Shown in pieces: positions 1 through 11,795 of a stretch of DNA of 64,000 nucleotides; the stretch's first letter is position 1, and each line of letters opens with the position of its first letter. A model generated the notes under the pieces. That model worked only from the letters and a program-made list of their open reading frames with translations. It did not search any database and was not told where the DNA came from. The stretch spans positions 3,696,383-3,760,382 of the forward strand of contig OW804098.1 of NCBI GenBank assembly GCA_942159475.1. The letters run 5' to 3'. Source of the DNA: Sthenelais limicola (lineage: Eukaryota > Annelida > Polychaeta > Phyllodocida > Sigalionidae). A program made the position numbers and the translations under genes.

Positions 1-2393
1 TCAAACAAATATAATCGTATAGGTAATTATCACGTAGGATAAGATCGATAGTAAAGGGAAACAACGTAGGAGCCTAGATCAGTCAAATGTTTATTGTTTT
101 TGGAGTTATATACTTATAGATTGTACTGGAAACATCATAATCATATATTCAATGTCAGATATTATTTAAACCTTAAGGCAACACATGGAAAATAACAGCT
201 CTGTCTGTTATGCGTATTTGAAAATGAAGATGAAATAATGTTTTTGTAATGTAATATGGCCAATAAAAATATTTTTAAAAAATACAAAAAAACACTGTAG
301 ATACTCTCTGACGGGCAGTAGGCGGAGTATACAACTAGCTCCGTAAGCAAATCAGGTCTTTGCTTAACACTACAGACTCAAGCCGCACCAAGGAATGAGG
401 TATTTCTGTTGTTCAAATTAAGCGGTTCTATAACTTTTTCTGCCAGTGCGTTCCCCCGCACCTTTTCGCACCACATGCCTTTTCCCGCTAAAGTGGAGTC
501 AGAAGAAATGTACCTATTTCCGCCACACTAAGACTGGTTTGTGCCTTTTCGCTCCACCCCACTCCATTGTGCCACGTGGTGTGCCACACTCAAATGAGCC
601 TGTCGCTTCAAGCTGTACAGTAACAAATATGAATACACTTTGTTATCGTAATTTTTTCACAGAATTTTGCAAACTCGTGCCCACACATCTGCAGTTCACT
701 ACATCTCAAATCACATTCTAGGATTTTTCAGTTTTATTCAATTTGTATTCATTGCTCTCTACTTTAATTCCCCCAGTTAGTATGAGTGCTCATGTACTTG
801 GTAATTGATGAGCATTTTATTTTATTTCAGTATCAATTTGTATTTAGGACAATGTAATATACATGTCATAGCTGACTCAAATATTTAATACCAAGAGCCT
901 TGGTTTTTTTTGCATAATCATTGATAATTTGTCATCAAAATCAATTTTGACCAGGTAATATTTAAGCTAAACAAGACTGTGGTTCAACTTGTCAAAAATT
1001 GATTTTGATGACGAAAGTTCAATGAAAATACGGAATTCTTTTCCCTATAATTAGCGTATAGATAGGGGCTACAGCAATTACTTCCAATGCTAAACAGAAT
1101 TTCTGTCATTATGTGTACTTTTGATCATCTTAACCTGGTAAAAGCTTATTCACATGAAATTACATTATACCATCGGCAAGCTGAGAAAAAGAGCCTATAC
1201 TACCATGTACCATAATTATGTTAAAGTGTGAAGGATAACTATTCATTTGTAAGCTGAGAAAACTGAGCATGCACACAATTTTCCGGTGTGGGGTTTCATT
1301 ATGTTACATAGAAAAGTACGATTATTGCAGTTTAGCATTATGATTTTACCAATACATATATCATGCGCAAGTACATTTTAAAAAGAAATGGCGAAATGAA
1401 TAAAAAAAAGAACTGCGGGACTTCGTTATCCACCCATGTGCGCTATGCCCACTTGGGTGGATACCTCCGCTGTGCGATGATATGGATTCCCACTTCATCC
1501 CTTGGTTGTTTTTGTCTCATTGTCTTAATTAGTTGAGTGATACCACCTGGACGGGACAGGGTAGATATGTCACTATGTACCTCCTGCCTTGCTCCTACTT
1601 CACACCCCTTCACCAGGCAGTGAGGAAAGCAAACTATGGTCAAGTTAATTCTCTCTCAGATTTGAATACCCCAATGGAATCTCTGTCACATTCTTCATAC
1701 AAATATCAATTAATCTAAGGAATATAATAGCGTTGGTATTCCACACAAATGTCCCACAAATGTCCAAATGACAGATAGTCAAATTATTGATCTTAGCCAC
1801 TTTAATAATGAAGTAACAGTTGGAGGCGATTTAGGACGAGATAATAAAGGATTAAAGGTAAGTTGATTAAGGAAGGGGCAGCTCATGTCAGCCAATAGGA
1901 TTATATCTATTAAGAAGGCAATGCCATTAGTGTAGTTGGAAGCTGTAAGAAATGTAAAAGGTGTACCTGATAAAGGGGCTTTAGACGGGCTGTTTTCATG
2001 CAAAAATAGGAAGAACACTGCCCGGCTGTATGCCAAATACGAATAGTAAATTAATACAGCTCTTTAGTGTGTGCAAAAATTAAGAATAACAAAAGTAACA
2101 ACAGTCTTACAAAATACCTCTTTAGTGCATACATGTATACATTGAGATTAAAATTGAAAAATTCCTATCGGAGAGAAATGTTATGTTTTCCAATAAAATG
2201 AGTCACAAGTGGCAAAACTACTAATCTATAAAGTGATGATCTTGCTGGTCATTGACCGAGCAGATGTTTTTGTTGAATCTCACAGCAAGACAAAATAATG
2301 ATATCATCACAAGATTTTAACATAATTGAGACAATATGTCTAGGCATGTCATGTAAAATGATAATCTAAATGATCCATCAAAATACAAATTGT
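1..2393. other. Intergenic, no supported gene
   Basis: AT-rich non-coding DNA. Short open frames (for example 446-721 plus) have no recognisable domain and no start or splice context. It contains a small inverted repeat at 931-1012. Near 2195-2230 there is a fragment resembling the end of the TGAGTCA-type MITE found many times later in the window (GAGTCACAAGTGGCAAAA). Confidence 0.6.
931..1012. repeat. Small inverted repeat (hairpin)
   Basis: The left arm at 931-951 (GTCATCAAAATCAATTTTGAC) pairs with the right arm at 991-1012, with one extra base in the right arm. The spacer is about 39 bp. No coding sequence is associated. It could be the remnant of a small inverted-repeat element. Confidence 0.6.
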
Positions 2394-3422
2394 TCAATTC
2401 AAGTCAATTCCTGGGGTAGGAGCAACAGCATTGTGTCTCCTAAACACCAACAGTTTCAGAGCTTTCCTAAAGTCCTGACTATGCCATGCATAAATGAAAA
2501 TATTCAACCATGAATTCATGAAATAGAGCAAATATGCCACCCTCTTCACCATCAGCACAGACTGGTTCAGGTTACCCCGGAGAATCACAAAGAATACCAG
2601 GTTAGGAATCCAAAATAAAAAATGTGTCCCTTGAACCATTAAAACCATTTTTGTAATCTTATAAGAATTCATCATATCCACGGCCTCCTGTGAGTTTGAG
2701 GGCAATGATTTTAATATGTTCACCTTTTGATTGTAAGCAATAAAAGCAATTTTTACATTAATAACAATAGTAATTATCACCATTGTATAGAACAACAGAG
2801 CATAAATTATTGATATAAACCATGGTGTAATGGCCACCAATCCACAATATGTATTATCCTCCATCCTTTGTAATAAACCAATCAGTAACCAGGCCCCAAT
2901 GAGAGACCAGGAACAGACTGAAATCCATGTCATTTTAGGTGGTAAGATAGCCACATACCTTAGTGGTAATACCAAATATACCAACTTATCAATCGCTATT
3001 ACCAGCAGAAAAATATGGTTTCCAATGGATGCAGAAGTTAGGAATATTTGACTTGCTATACATAAGGGGATGTAGAAGGATGTATTAACACTAAACCGTG
3101 CCCACACTACAAGCGGGGCCGCAATACCATTTATCAAATCAACAATCGCTAGCTGAACTATGAAAATATTTGTTGGTTTTCTCAAATTAGGGAAAAGTGT
3201 GATTGTAAATATAACAAGAGAATTTCCAATGATTGCAAAAATACCAAAGATTAGTCTGATGACATAGAGTGGTATTGCCATTGATAGATCAATTTGTTCT
3301 AAATGATACACGGTTGAGATGAGGGGAGGGTGTAAGGTTGTGTTGATATCAGACTGGTTGAAATGTAGCCCTGCCGTTGTATTCCCTATGTCAGGTTGGG
3401 CAAACTGTGGAGTAGAATCCAT
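2394..3422 (-). CDS. Orphan class A (rhodopsin-family) G-protein-coupled receptor
   Basis: This is a single-exon seven-transmembrane receptor of 342 residues when started at the ATG at 3422. That ATG has A at -3 and G at +4; the frame is open ten codons further upstream but only to a GTG. The N-terminus has three N-glycosylation sequons (NTT, NQS, NTT). TM1 has GNSLV and TM2 has LAIVD. TM3 begins with the disulfide Cys and ends in DKL instead of DRY. The extracellular loop 2 Cys is present (TYCG). TM6 has FWIP (W6.48, P6.50). TM7 has NIFIY in place of NPxxY, followed by an amphipathic helix 8 (FRKALKLL). Position 3.32 is Leu, so it is not a normal aminergic receptor. It should act at the plasma membrane; the ligand is unknown. 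The frame is intact. A 14-bp minisatellite lies directly upstream, where the promoter or 5' UTR would be. The family assignment is secure; the subfamily is not. Confidence 0.9.
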   Translation of the reverse strand: MDSTPQFAQPDIGNTTAGLHFNQSDINTTLHPPLISTVYHLEQIDLSMAIPLYVIRLIFGIFAIIGNSLVIFTITLFPNLRKPTNIFIVQLAIVDLINGIAAPLVVWARFSVNTSFYIPLCIASQIFLTSASIGNHIFLLVIAIDKLVYLVLPLRYVAILPPKMTWISVCSWSLIGAWLLIGLLQRMEDNTYCGLVAITPWFISIIYALLFYTMVIITIVINVKIAFIAYNQKVNILKSLPSNSQEAVDMMNSYKITKMVLMVQGTHFLFWIPNLVFFVILRGNLNQSVLMVKRVAYLLYFMNSWLNIFIYAWHSQDFRKALKLLVFRRHNAVAPTPGIDLN

Positions 3423-3452
3423 GATCAATAATTCTTCATAAAAGTCCTCCAC

Positions 3453-3857
3453 AATCCAGTCCTTAATGATGAGTGCTTAATGATGAGTGCTTAATGTTCA
3501 GTGCTTAATGATGAGTCCTTAATGATGAATGTTTAATGATGAGTGCTTAATGATGAGTGCTTAATGATGAGTGCTTAATGATGAGTGCTTAATGATGAGT
3601 GCTTAATGATGAGTTCTTAATGATGAGTCCTTAATGATCAGTGCTTAATGTTCAGTGCTTAATGATGAGTCCTTAATGATGAATGTTTAATGATGAGTCC
3701 TTAATGATGAATGTTTAATGATGAGTGCTTAATGATGAGTGCTTAATGATCAGTACTTAATGATCAGTGCTTAATTATGAGTGCTTAATGATGAGTCCTT
3801 AATGATGAGTCCTTAATAATCAGTGCTTAATAATCAGTGCTTAATGTGCAGTGCTTA
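3453..3857. repeat. 14-bp minisatellite upstream of the GPCR
   Basis: About 28 copies of a unit close to GAGTGCTTAATGAT, with variants (GAGTCCTTAATGAT, CAGTGCTTAATGTT, GAATGTTTAATGAT). The array starts about 30 bp upstream of the GPCR ATG on the minus strand, so it occupies the likely 5' UTR or core promoter. Variant units recur in a block order, which suggests duplication of several units at a time. Confidence 0.95.
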
Positions 3858-6812
3858 ACCCTTGGCGCAGCACTGGTAGAAATAAAGGTTCTAGAATCAA
3901 AGGCCAAACTCCTCAGCAACACAATATTTTCATATTCCAAAACAGTACAAATCCATGTTGTAACACTGGACACATGCTATAGATGTACTTCCCCGGGCAG
4001 CATAGAGGCATCCACATCTTCCCATGCATGGGTTTATACACCACATGATCACATGATCTACATGTGATATACTCTAGACAATCCTATTGGCTCAACCAGT
4101 GTGTAAGTATAGCCTGGAGCGATGTAATACAAAAAGGAGAGGTTTGTCCTGTTTAGATATAACTTTAAATGAAGAAACTCATCGGTTTATATATGACTAG
4201 CAATGTACCCGTCCTCTGGACGGTCCCCCTCTCTCCCCACACTTCCCCCTCTCCCTCTTTTAACTCTGCCTCTTCTCTGTCTCTCATACCTGTTTTTCTC
4301 TCCCAACCCCATCTCCGATACCCCCCTCTCCCTCCCCTCTTTCTCATGCTCCCATATGGTGGCATTCTCATGCCACCATATGTCTATTCAGTGCATCTAC
4401 AATACTATGACCATGGCATCAACGCTCATTTCTGTGTCTCCCCGATCGGAAAATCACAGAATTTAGACATTCATTTTACTTTTCATTGAAAAAGAGATTG
4501 ATAATATTGAGTTTGGGAACTAATATGAATGTAATACCACAAGAACCACTCGATCTTAATTCCTGGGAATGCAGCTTTAACTAGAGGGAGAACCTATGGG
4601 AAATATGTGCGTCATTGTATGTCACGCTTCTTTATGTGCCTAGATCAACTATAAATATTAAGCTTGTATATAGATCTAATAGATTATGAAGTAGTGTTTT
4701 TCACATAGTTTCATAATCCCAGGTTAAATTCGCATTAATATTTAGGGATAGTAGCTAAAAGATCATCCAAATGTCAGCTTGTTGGTTGGGGAAGTTAAAT
4801 GCATCACTGTACATCACACCAATCATATATCCTCACAATTTAGAGGCTAAAGAATAAAGGCATTGTTCTGGATATTCAAAGAAATATGGATTAGGTTAAA
4901 TCCTGAGCATTATATAGACATGTTTTTGTCCTTTTCCTGACTGTGAGGTATGTTTAATACAGCAAAACATCACCGTATGTCACGCATCACCATATGTCAT
5001 GCTCATCTTTTAAGCTACTTAACAGGTAATAACAAGTTAGTTAGTAAGTCTGAATGAATCCATTTTAGACCAACTGATAGTTTCATGACTGATGACTGAT
5101 ATCATATTTCATACATTCGATTACCACAATATATCAAATTACAGTCAAAATCTGAATAAATAGGCCTGTTCTTGAAGGTAAAAAAAGAAAATTATTAAAA
5201 TGAACCTACCACATGAGTGAAATGCTACTTTAAACATTTTAATATTGGGCGTGATGTACAAAGATGGCAGTGTATGGCTGGATATACAGAAGGAAAAATT
5301 TGTCAGGCCACTGAAGGCTAATTATTAGATATTAAGCTGCCAAATTTCGGAGAATTACAGCTGGGTATTATGTTAATATGTGCAAGAAATATCAGCAACA
5401 TATAAACAAATCTCTTTTTGACATTTTTTCAACTGCATTTCGTGAAAAATTAATACTTTTCATGAAAATTGGTCATATTTATGCTGCTCTACCCCATTCT
5501 AATTGGCTGATGAAGGATCCTACTCCATGTGGACTGACCACCAGCGCCCCATCATGCTAAGGTCATGCATTGTCCACATAGTAGATAGGATTCCCTCCAC
5601 TCCCCCTCCCCGCCCTTACTCCAAACCCCAGTTGGTTATCCCTCCTTCCCACTTGCCCCTCCCCCCTTTCCACTGATTACCCCAGAGCAGCGAATGTTAA
5701 TTAAATCAGACAGGTAGGGGAGTCAGCTTTAGATAGCTTGTCCCTCCCTCTCAATCCTCCCTCCCAAAGAATGCAATTCTTTACATTCATACAATAATTT
5801 TCTTTTGATTGAAAGATAATAAATCTTTCAAACAAAATATTAGCCCACTGACCAACCTAGTTTGACCACACAGAATGAAATACAATTATACAAAGTGTTT
5901 ACAAAGAAGGAATGTAGATGATATGTAAGGTAATAAAAGTAAAATGTCTTGTTGGACGTCATTGGCGTAGAAAGTTGGTTTGAGGCTTTATTAAAGAAAT
6001 TATATTCATTAATGCAAGGCCATTGTACTGCTGCTAAAAAGTCTCTTAGTCAAGTAAATTTATAAAGAAGACATGTGAAAATGTCTTAAACTCTCGTAAC
6101 AGTCTGGGTACACAGAAATTTCTTCTGTACGGTTGTCACCGCTTCCTCCTCTGCCTGCCGGGCAAGCCGAAGGCCCCCTGGACCTTGTCGCCTGTATCAC
6201 TCTCATTTCAAAGCAGAAGGGTTTGAGATAGACAAGGAGCTCTGGTTCTGTGGTGCTTCTCGTTATATTATGAGAGTTGGATAAAAATACCTGGTTTGGC
6301 TGGATCCTCGTCCATGGATTCCACTGTTCCTCCTAAGAGGAACGGATTTCACCCAAGGTATAAAATACTCTATGTTCCGCTATCTCTCACGCATCCAGAA
6401 GAGGCAAAACAAAATATTAATAGTAAAATATTAAAGATAAGATAAAGACAATGTAGAAGATCTATCTAGGCAATTGTCTATTTAGAAAGTTGAATTACCG
6501 CATTGTACTAAGATCTGATAAATTAAAAGAATTCTTGAATTGAACTGAATTGTTCACAAAGTGATCATGTTATTTACTCAAGGTACCAAATAAATTGTTA
6601 AAAACCTATGACATCATCCTGCTCAGTCAGAAATTGGCATCATAATAATATGGTGAGGAAGGGTGACGCAGGAGAGATGTTCAAGAGAGCAGTAGTGGGC
6701 CCTAGCACTGTGAGTCACTCCCATATTCTCTTGATTCATGTTTTGGAGGGGTAGATTTAAAGGGATAGGGTAGGGGGTTCTTCTAGGGCAATTTCCTTTC
6801 TTTAAAGGGACC
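3858..6812. other. Intergenic, pyrimidine-rich patches
   Basis: No supported gene. Pyrimidine-rich tracts lie at about 4222-4345 and 5577-5665. The open frames at 4169-4489 and 4203-4466 are by-products of the first tract. Short related motifs (TGTATGTCACGC and TATGTCACGCATCAC) occur at about 4615 and 4975. The segment 6600-6812 may be the eroded 3' end of the retroelement that follows, but no LTR could be recognised. Confidence 0.5.
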
Positions 6813-7399
6813 TCAAGCAACACTGTAGGTTGACCGTGCCTCGGGGACAAGCCCCTTTCGGCAGCAACGGTGAAGAATTTCTAGGGCTATGTCTATATAA
6901 GGGCAGCCAAACCCCAGATAGTCAGACCATGGGATAAAGGAAGTAACGGCAGGGGTGGGTTTAAGGACATCTGTGTGAGAGAGAAGGCATATTTCTTCTC
7001 TTTGCAGGAAAGTTAATTGTTGGTTCAATTGTGGAATTGGAGAAATTGTCATAGGTTTAATTAAACCAGCGGAGGGGCATAATTTTTGGGCTGGGGAAAG
7101 TTAAATGGGACTTATGGCATTGAATACTACTCACACGCCAATCCTTTCCAACCAGGAGACAACCACCTACTATTATTATCCTAGGCTTTGACAGGAGGGG
7201 GTATAGGAGGATGAAGGATTATCGCTGTCGTCCAAGTCACCATCAGCGCTCTGACCCCTACTTCTTCATACAGTAGGAATCCCTCTTTCTCGAATAGATC
7301 ACCTCTAGTCTGCATGGCTAAGAAGGTTATAAGGAGGAATCCAATGGTGAAGTCTCCAAGATATCTGTCATGGGAGGTGCTTCCAGGTGGAACTCCCAT
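6813..7399 (-). pseudogene. Possible envelope remnant of the decayed Gypsy element
   Basis: Two open segments, 7181-7399 and 6813-7052, lie downstream of the integrase remnant, where env sits in envelope-bearing Ty3/Gypsy elements. The first contains a hydrophobic signal-peptide-like run (FTIGFLLITFLA). This is followed by a GFLLYEEVG stretch and a TWTTAIIL segment, which resemble the start of F-type insect errantivirus env proteins. No fusion peptide, furin site or membrane anchor could be recognised, and stops separate the segments. The position supports the call more than the sequence does. It could also be random open frame. Confidence 0.3.
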
Positions 7400-7553
7400 G
7401 GTTGGGGCCGTGGTGGGGTGGTGGTCGTTTTAGGGGTATGCAAGACAGCTTCTGCACAGGTGAAGAGGGTGAGACTGGGTTGGGAGAGGAGTCAGGTCTC
7501 TCCCTCTTGGTGGATTCTAGAGGGTAGAGTATCAGTATTTTCAGATGTATGGT

Positions 7554-7901
7554 TCAGAGCTTTGGGTAGGGGGTGGATTGGTGGTATTTGCACCCTCCCT
7601 CTATTGGCTCTGGATCTGGTGAGAGCATCTGGTGGGGGCTTGAGCGGAGGAGCTCCACAGAAACATTGGGCGGCAGAGGGTGGTGCATGGTGACCGGCCT
7701 AGGTGAGGCTCGTACTAACACCTCCTTTTGCAGTGGCAGCTGCTGGGGTGGGCATGGCACTTGTTCTTTGTTCTGCTCTTCTTTTTGAATTGCATGAGGC
7801 ATGAGTGGTATAGGAATAGATACATTGTCAGGCACTGCCTTAGAATGGGTGGGGGTGGTGGTGGAGCTCTGACTCATTGGGCTTGTTTGGTCTGTTTCCA
7901 A
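7554..7901 (-). pseudogene. Proline/glutamine-rich open stretch after integrase
   Basis: An open frame of about 115 codons on the element strand, rich in Pro, Gln and Ser, lies between the integrase C-terminal module and the possible envelope trace. It could be the tail of pol or the start of the third ORF. No domain was recognised. Overlapping open frames exist on the opposite strand, so coding status is uncertain. Confidence 0.3.
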
Positions 7902-7919
7902 GCCTTATTACGTTTACCC

Positions 7920-8797
7920 TGACCCACCCTTGGTTGCCTAGTTCTCAGTACATTCCAATCTATTTCCCCAGATATCAAGTCTATCTCTGTTTATATGTTT
8001 CCGTTCACCTTGGGGCCCCCTGAGTGTTATAGTGGTACCCCTTATACCAGTTATGTAACCATGATCCCACTTTGGGTCCAGTGGAGTGCTGGCACCCAAC
8101 AACACCACTATGTGATCCCCTATGTTTAGATCTTTGGATCTTTAGATGTTTTGCTCTGGCTCTCAATCTCTCGTAATTGGCCTCTCTACTGGCTTCAGTG
8201 CATTCAGTGGCGTCTTTGAAAGCATCTGTTAGGGCCGTGTAGGCGTTCACTTAGCACAGCATCTTCGGTTCCCTTGGGAGTGGGGAAAATTTTAGAATTT
8301 TTTGGATTTTTTGGATTGGTGCAGATCAAGATCAAGATCTGAGCAAGTTAAAAAATAGGCCTTAAAAGTAGTCCTACAAGAGGAAGAGACTCTGCCAAGA
8401 GGGTTGGACCTGAATGCCTTTCCCATTTTGCTGGTCTATTGCTGGTCTGTTGATGAATTTTCTGAATATACCTTTAAATGTTTTCTAAAATATCTCTACT
8501 TTACCGTTAATGGTGGGATGAAAGCTTGTAGAATGCCTTACTTCAGTGCCTAGAGATTTGTGACTCCCTTCCGCTCATTGGTTCCAGTCCCCTATAGGTG
8601 ATGACTACATCTAGATGGCCATACCAGGGAATGTATTCATTTGCCAAATAGTCAGCTATATTTTTAGCTGCCTTGGAGGGTATGGGTTTGACCTTTACCA
8701 TTACCATTATAATATATCTGTTCCCTTGGTCAGAGACTGGGAAGGCAGCACAGAGATCCACTCCCAGTATCTGTCCTGGGTACCTAGCTATGGGCAT
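7920..8797 (-). pseudogene. Integrase remnant (core and C-terminal module)
   Basis: The segment 8543-8797 encodes an integrase core stretch with the first catalytic Asp (GVDLCAAFPVSDQG) and the YIPWYGHLDVVIT motif. The second catalytic Asp is Tyr (VITYRG), so the core is dead. The segment 8005-8250 encodes the charged helical linker (RLRARAKHLK). At about 8085 the frame shifts; in the neighbouring frame the sequence reads DPKWDHGYITGIRG, the typical end-of-integrase module. No segment with the catalytic Glu was found. About 290 bases between the core and linker have no open frame. Confidence 0.8.
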
Positions 8798-9403
8798 AGC
8801 TGTAGGAGGTACACACTTCTGTCCTGTCTATACCTAGCTGGGGGGTTGGGGGGGGCAAGACCAAATGGGGGTAGGCTGGCTTACCTCAGGGAGGAATTAG
8901 AGTAAAGAGCATGCCAACAATTATGGCATAGTCTCCCTCCTCCACCCCCAGTTGGAATTCATCTATTTCCCTCTGTTCTACTCTTATTTGCTCTTTCTCA
9001 AGTTTATCAAACTCCCAAAGGATTTCATTAACTTCATCTAAGGCACAGACTTTGGATTGACTGAGAGTCTGTCCTTTTCCTTGGGGATTGTCTATATTTG
9101 AGAAAGCATATCTACCCTAATATTGTCGGCCCCTTTTCTATACTCAATGGGAGCCCCAAACTCTGGTACAGTACTCTGGTACTATTAGTACAGCCCATTT
9201 CTGAATTTTGGTGTCTTTGACCTACAAACAGCGATTTTAATGGCTTTTGATCAGTATAAATTTTGAATTTGCTACCTTGGTCTAAGGTTATTTAGATCAT
9301 AAACAATTGCATATATACTTCTTTCTCAATAGTAGTCAAATTTAATTGTGGGCCGGAGAGTTGTTTGGAAATATATTGAACAGGTCTCCCCATGCCTTGG
9401 CTA

Positions 9404-10244
9404 TCAGCCTGAACCAGTATGATCCCTTTTGCATGCATCACAGTAGAGGTGATAAGGCTTATCTAGTTGAGGGTGTGCCATTATTCTATCTGAAGTAAGT
9501 AATTTCTTCAGTGTTTCAAATGAATTTTGCTGCTCTTCCAACCACCAAAACTGGGCATACTTTTTGGTAAGCTTTACTAGAGGATAAGCTACTCTGCCAT
9601 AATCTGGCATACATTGACAGTAATACCCAGTCATTCCTAGAAATGAGCGAATTCTGCCCAGGTCTTCTGGGGTGGGCATATCCCTCATAGTACTACATTT
9701 ATCTGGGTGGGAGTTAATCGCATACTTGGAAACTTGGTAGCCAACAAGATCTACCTATTTACTCTTTTTAACTGTAATTCCATATTCTTCTAGCTTATTG
9801 AACACTACACCCAAATGGTGATCATGCTCCTCTTCAGTTTTGGAATAAATCACAATATAATTCATAAAAGTCATCCAAAATTTTCCAATAAATTCTGAAA
9901 ACATTTTTTCATGGACAGCTGGTGCATCGATGAGATCAAAAGGCATTCTATGGAAATGCCTCGATGGCACACAAACACTGTTTTTTCAATACTTTCTGGG
10001 TCTGTTTCTACCTGGCTGTAGCCGCTTTTTAGGTCAATGGTAGAAATAACAGTTGATCCTGCCAAACTAACAAATATATCTTGAATGTTTGGGGATGAGT
10101 GTCCTTTTTGGTAACAGAGTTGAGTTTTCTAAGATCTACACAAGGCCTAATTACTCCCATTTTTCTTTGGTACCAACAATGTTGGGCTCCCCATGCTAAA
10201 CTGCTGGGTTCTATTACTAGCCCATGGGGATGAATTATCAACAC
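9404..10244 (-). pseudogene. Reverse transcriptase / RNase H remnant (Ty3/Gypsy)
   Basis: The RT can be followed across several frames. A WGAQHCW...CVDLRKLNSVTKKD stretch (10029-10244) is followed by STIDLKSGYSQV with its catalytic Asp (9871-10065), then MPFDLIDAPA. The catalytic box at about 9840 reads NYIVIYSK, with the Asp pair missing. After a break, 9404-9688 carries the RT thumb/connection (FLGMTGYYCQCMPDYG) and the beginning of RNase H (YHLYCDAC). At least three frame changes separate the pieces. The product cannot be functional. Confidence 0.9.
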
Positions 10245-10572
10245 AAAAATGTTTGAAATTTGTTCATTTAAAAAGGTCGACCAAGTAAAGAAGATATCCT
10301 AAGCTCACAAAACCTGTATACCCTTATTAAAGCATTACAACTACATCCTTATTACCTTAAATTGTCAGTGATGTCAATATTGAGCTATTATCAGTGAACA
10401 TAAGAAAGACCTTAAAAAGGATGCCTAAATTTTGTACCAATTTGAGTAGATTTTTCATGATTTACTGATGATTCTCAAAGTAAAAGTAGACCATATGTTT
10501 TAGACTTTAAGAATTAATGGAATAATTAAAAATAATGGAAATAGCTATGACAAATTATACATTTCCTGAAAG

Positions 10573-11795
10573 AGGATTGTTTTCCTTGTGAAGAGGGAGA
10601 GAGGAGAGGAGGATTGTGGTGGCCCACCCATATGTTATGGTGGGCTGAAGAGGGTGAGAGGAGAGGTGGATTATGGTGGCCCACCCATATGTTATGGTGG
10701 GCTGAAGAGGAAGAGAGGAGAGGAGGACTGTGGTGGCCCATCCATAAGTTAAGGTGGGCTGAAGAGGGCAAAGGGAGAGGAGAATTGTGGTGGCCCACCC
10801 ATAAGTTATGGTGGGCTGAAGAGGGTGAAAGGAGAGGTGGATTATGGTGGCCCACCGATAGGTTATGGTGGGCTGAAAAGGATGAAGGGAGAGGAGGATT
10901 GTGGTGGCCCACCCATATGTTATGGTGGGCTGAAGAGGGTGTGAGGAGAGGAGGATTATGGTGGCCCACCGATAGGTTATGGTGGGCTGAAGAGGGCAAA
11001 GGGAGAGGAGAATTGTGGTGGCCCACCCATATGTTATGGTGGGCTGAAGAGGGTGTGAGGAGAGGAGGATTATGGTGGCCCACCGATAGGTTATGGTGGG
11101 CTGAAAAGGATGAAGGGAGAGGAGGATTGTGGTGGCCCACCCATAAGTTATGGTGGGCTGAAAAGGATGAAGGGAGAGGAGGATTGTGGTGGCCCACCCA
11201 TATGTTATGGTGGGCTGAAAGAGGAGTTTTTTCCTTGTGAAGAGGGAGAGAGGAGAGGAGGATTGTGGTGGCCCACCCATATGTTATGGTGGGCTGAAGA
11301 GGGTGTGAGGAGAGGAGGATTATGGTGGCCCACCGATAGGTTATGGTGGGCTGAAGAGGGTGAAGGGAGAGGAGGATTAAGGTGGCCCACCCATAAGTTA
11401 TGGTGGGTTGAAGAGGGACCCTCTTCAGGAGGGGAGGATTGTGGTGGCCCACCCATATGTTATGGTGGGCTGAAGAGGGTGTGAGGAGAAGAGGATTATG
11501 GTGGCCCACCGATAGGTTATGGTGGGCTGACTAGGGTGAAGGGAGAGGAGGATTATGGTGGCCCACCCATAAGTTATGGCGGGCTCAAGAGGGTGAGAGG
11601 AGAGGTGGATTATGGTGGCCCACCCATACGTTATGGTGGGCCGAAGAGGGTGAAGGGAGAGGTGGATTGTGGTGGCCCACCCATAAGTTATGGTGGACTG
11701 AAGAGGGTGAGAGGAGAGGTGGATTATGGTGGCCCACCCATATGTTATGGTGGGCTGAAGAGGGCAAAGGGCGAGGTGGATTGTGGTGGCTAGGA
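10573..11795. repeat. 57-bp minisatellite with a hairpin in each unit
   Basis: About 20 copies of a 57-bp unit built around GGTGGCCCACCCATATG and TTATGGTGGGCTGAAGAGGG. Since 57 is 19 codons, several frames stay open on both strands (up to 327 codons on the minus strand), giving 19-residue repeat proteins that are artefacts. Within each unit GCCCACC(C)ATA can pair with TATGGTGGGC over a 3-base loop. Loop/stem variants (CATATGTTATGG, CATAAGTTATGG, CGATAGGTTATGG) alternate. The flank TTTTCCTTGTGAAGAGGGAGAG at about 10578 recurs at about 11229, so a block of units was duplicated as a whole. Confidence 0.95.

Larger units (their letters stand above)
6813..10250 (-). mobile_element. Decayed Ty3/Gypsy retrotransposon, minus strand
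   Basis: Read on the minus strand, the order is reverse transcriptase, RNase H, integrase core, integrase C-terminal module, a proline-rich stretch, then a possible envelope trace. This is the PR-RT-RH-IN order of Ty3/Gypsy elements, with something after integrase. Gag, protease and both LTRs were not found. The 5' side appears truncated at about 10250, just before the RT region. Every domain is broken by stops or frameshifts and catalytic residues are lost, so the copy is old and dead. Confidence 0.85.

Noticed and set aside
446..721. 91-codon frame
   Set aside because: No domain, weak composition, no supporting context.
2394..3452. Start of the GPCR at 3452
   Set aside because: That codon is GTG; the first ATG in frame, with good context, is at 3422.
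10526..11509. 327-codon open frame with 19-residue His/Asn/Pro repeats
   Set aside because: It lies wholly inside a 57-bp tandem array; frames are open on both strands because the period is a multiple of three and the unit has no stops.
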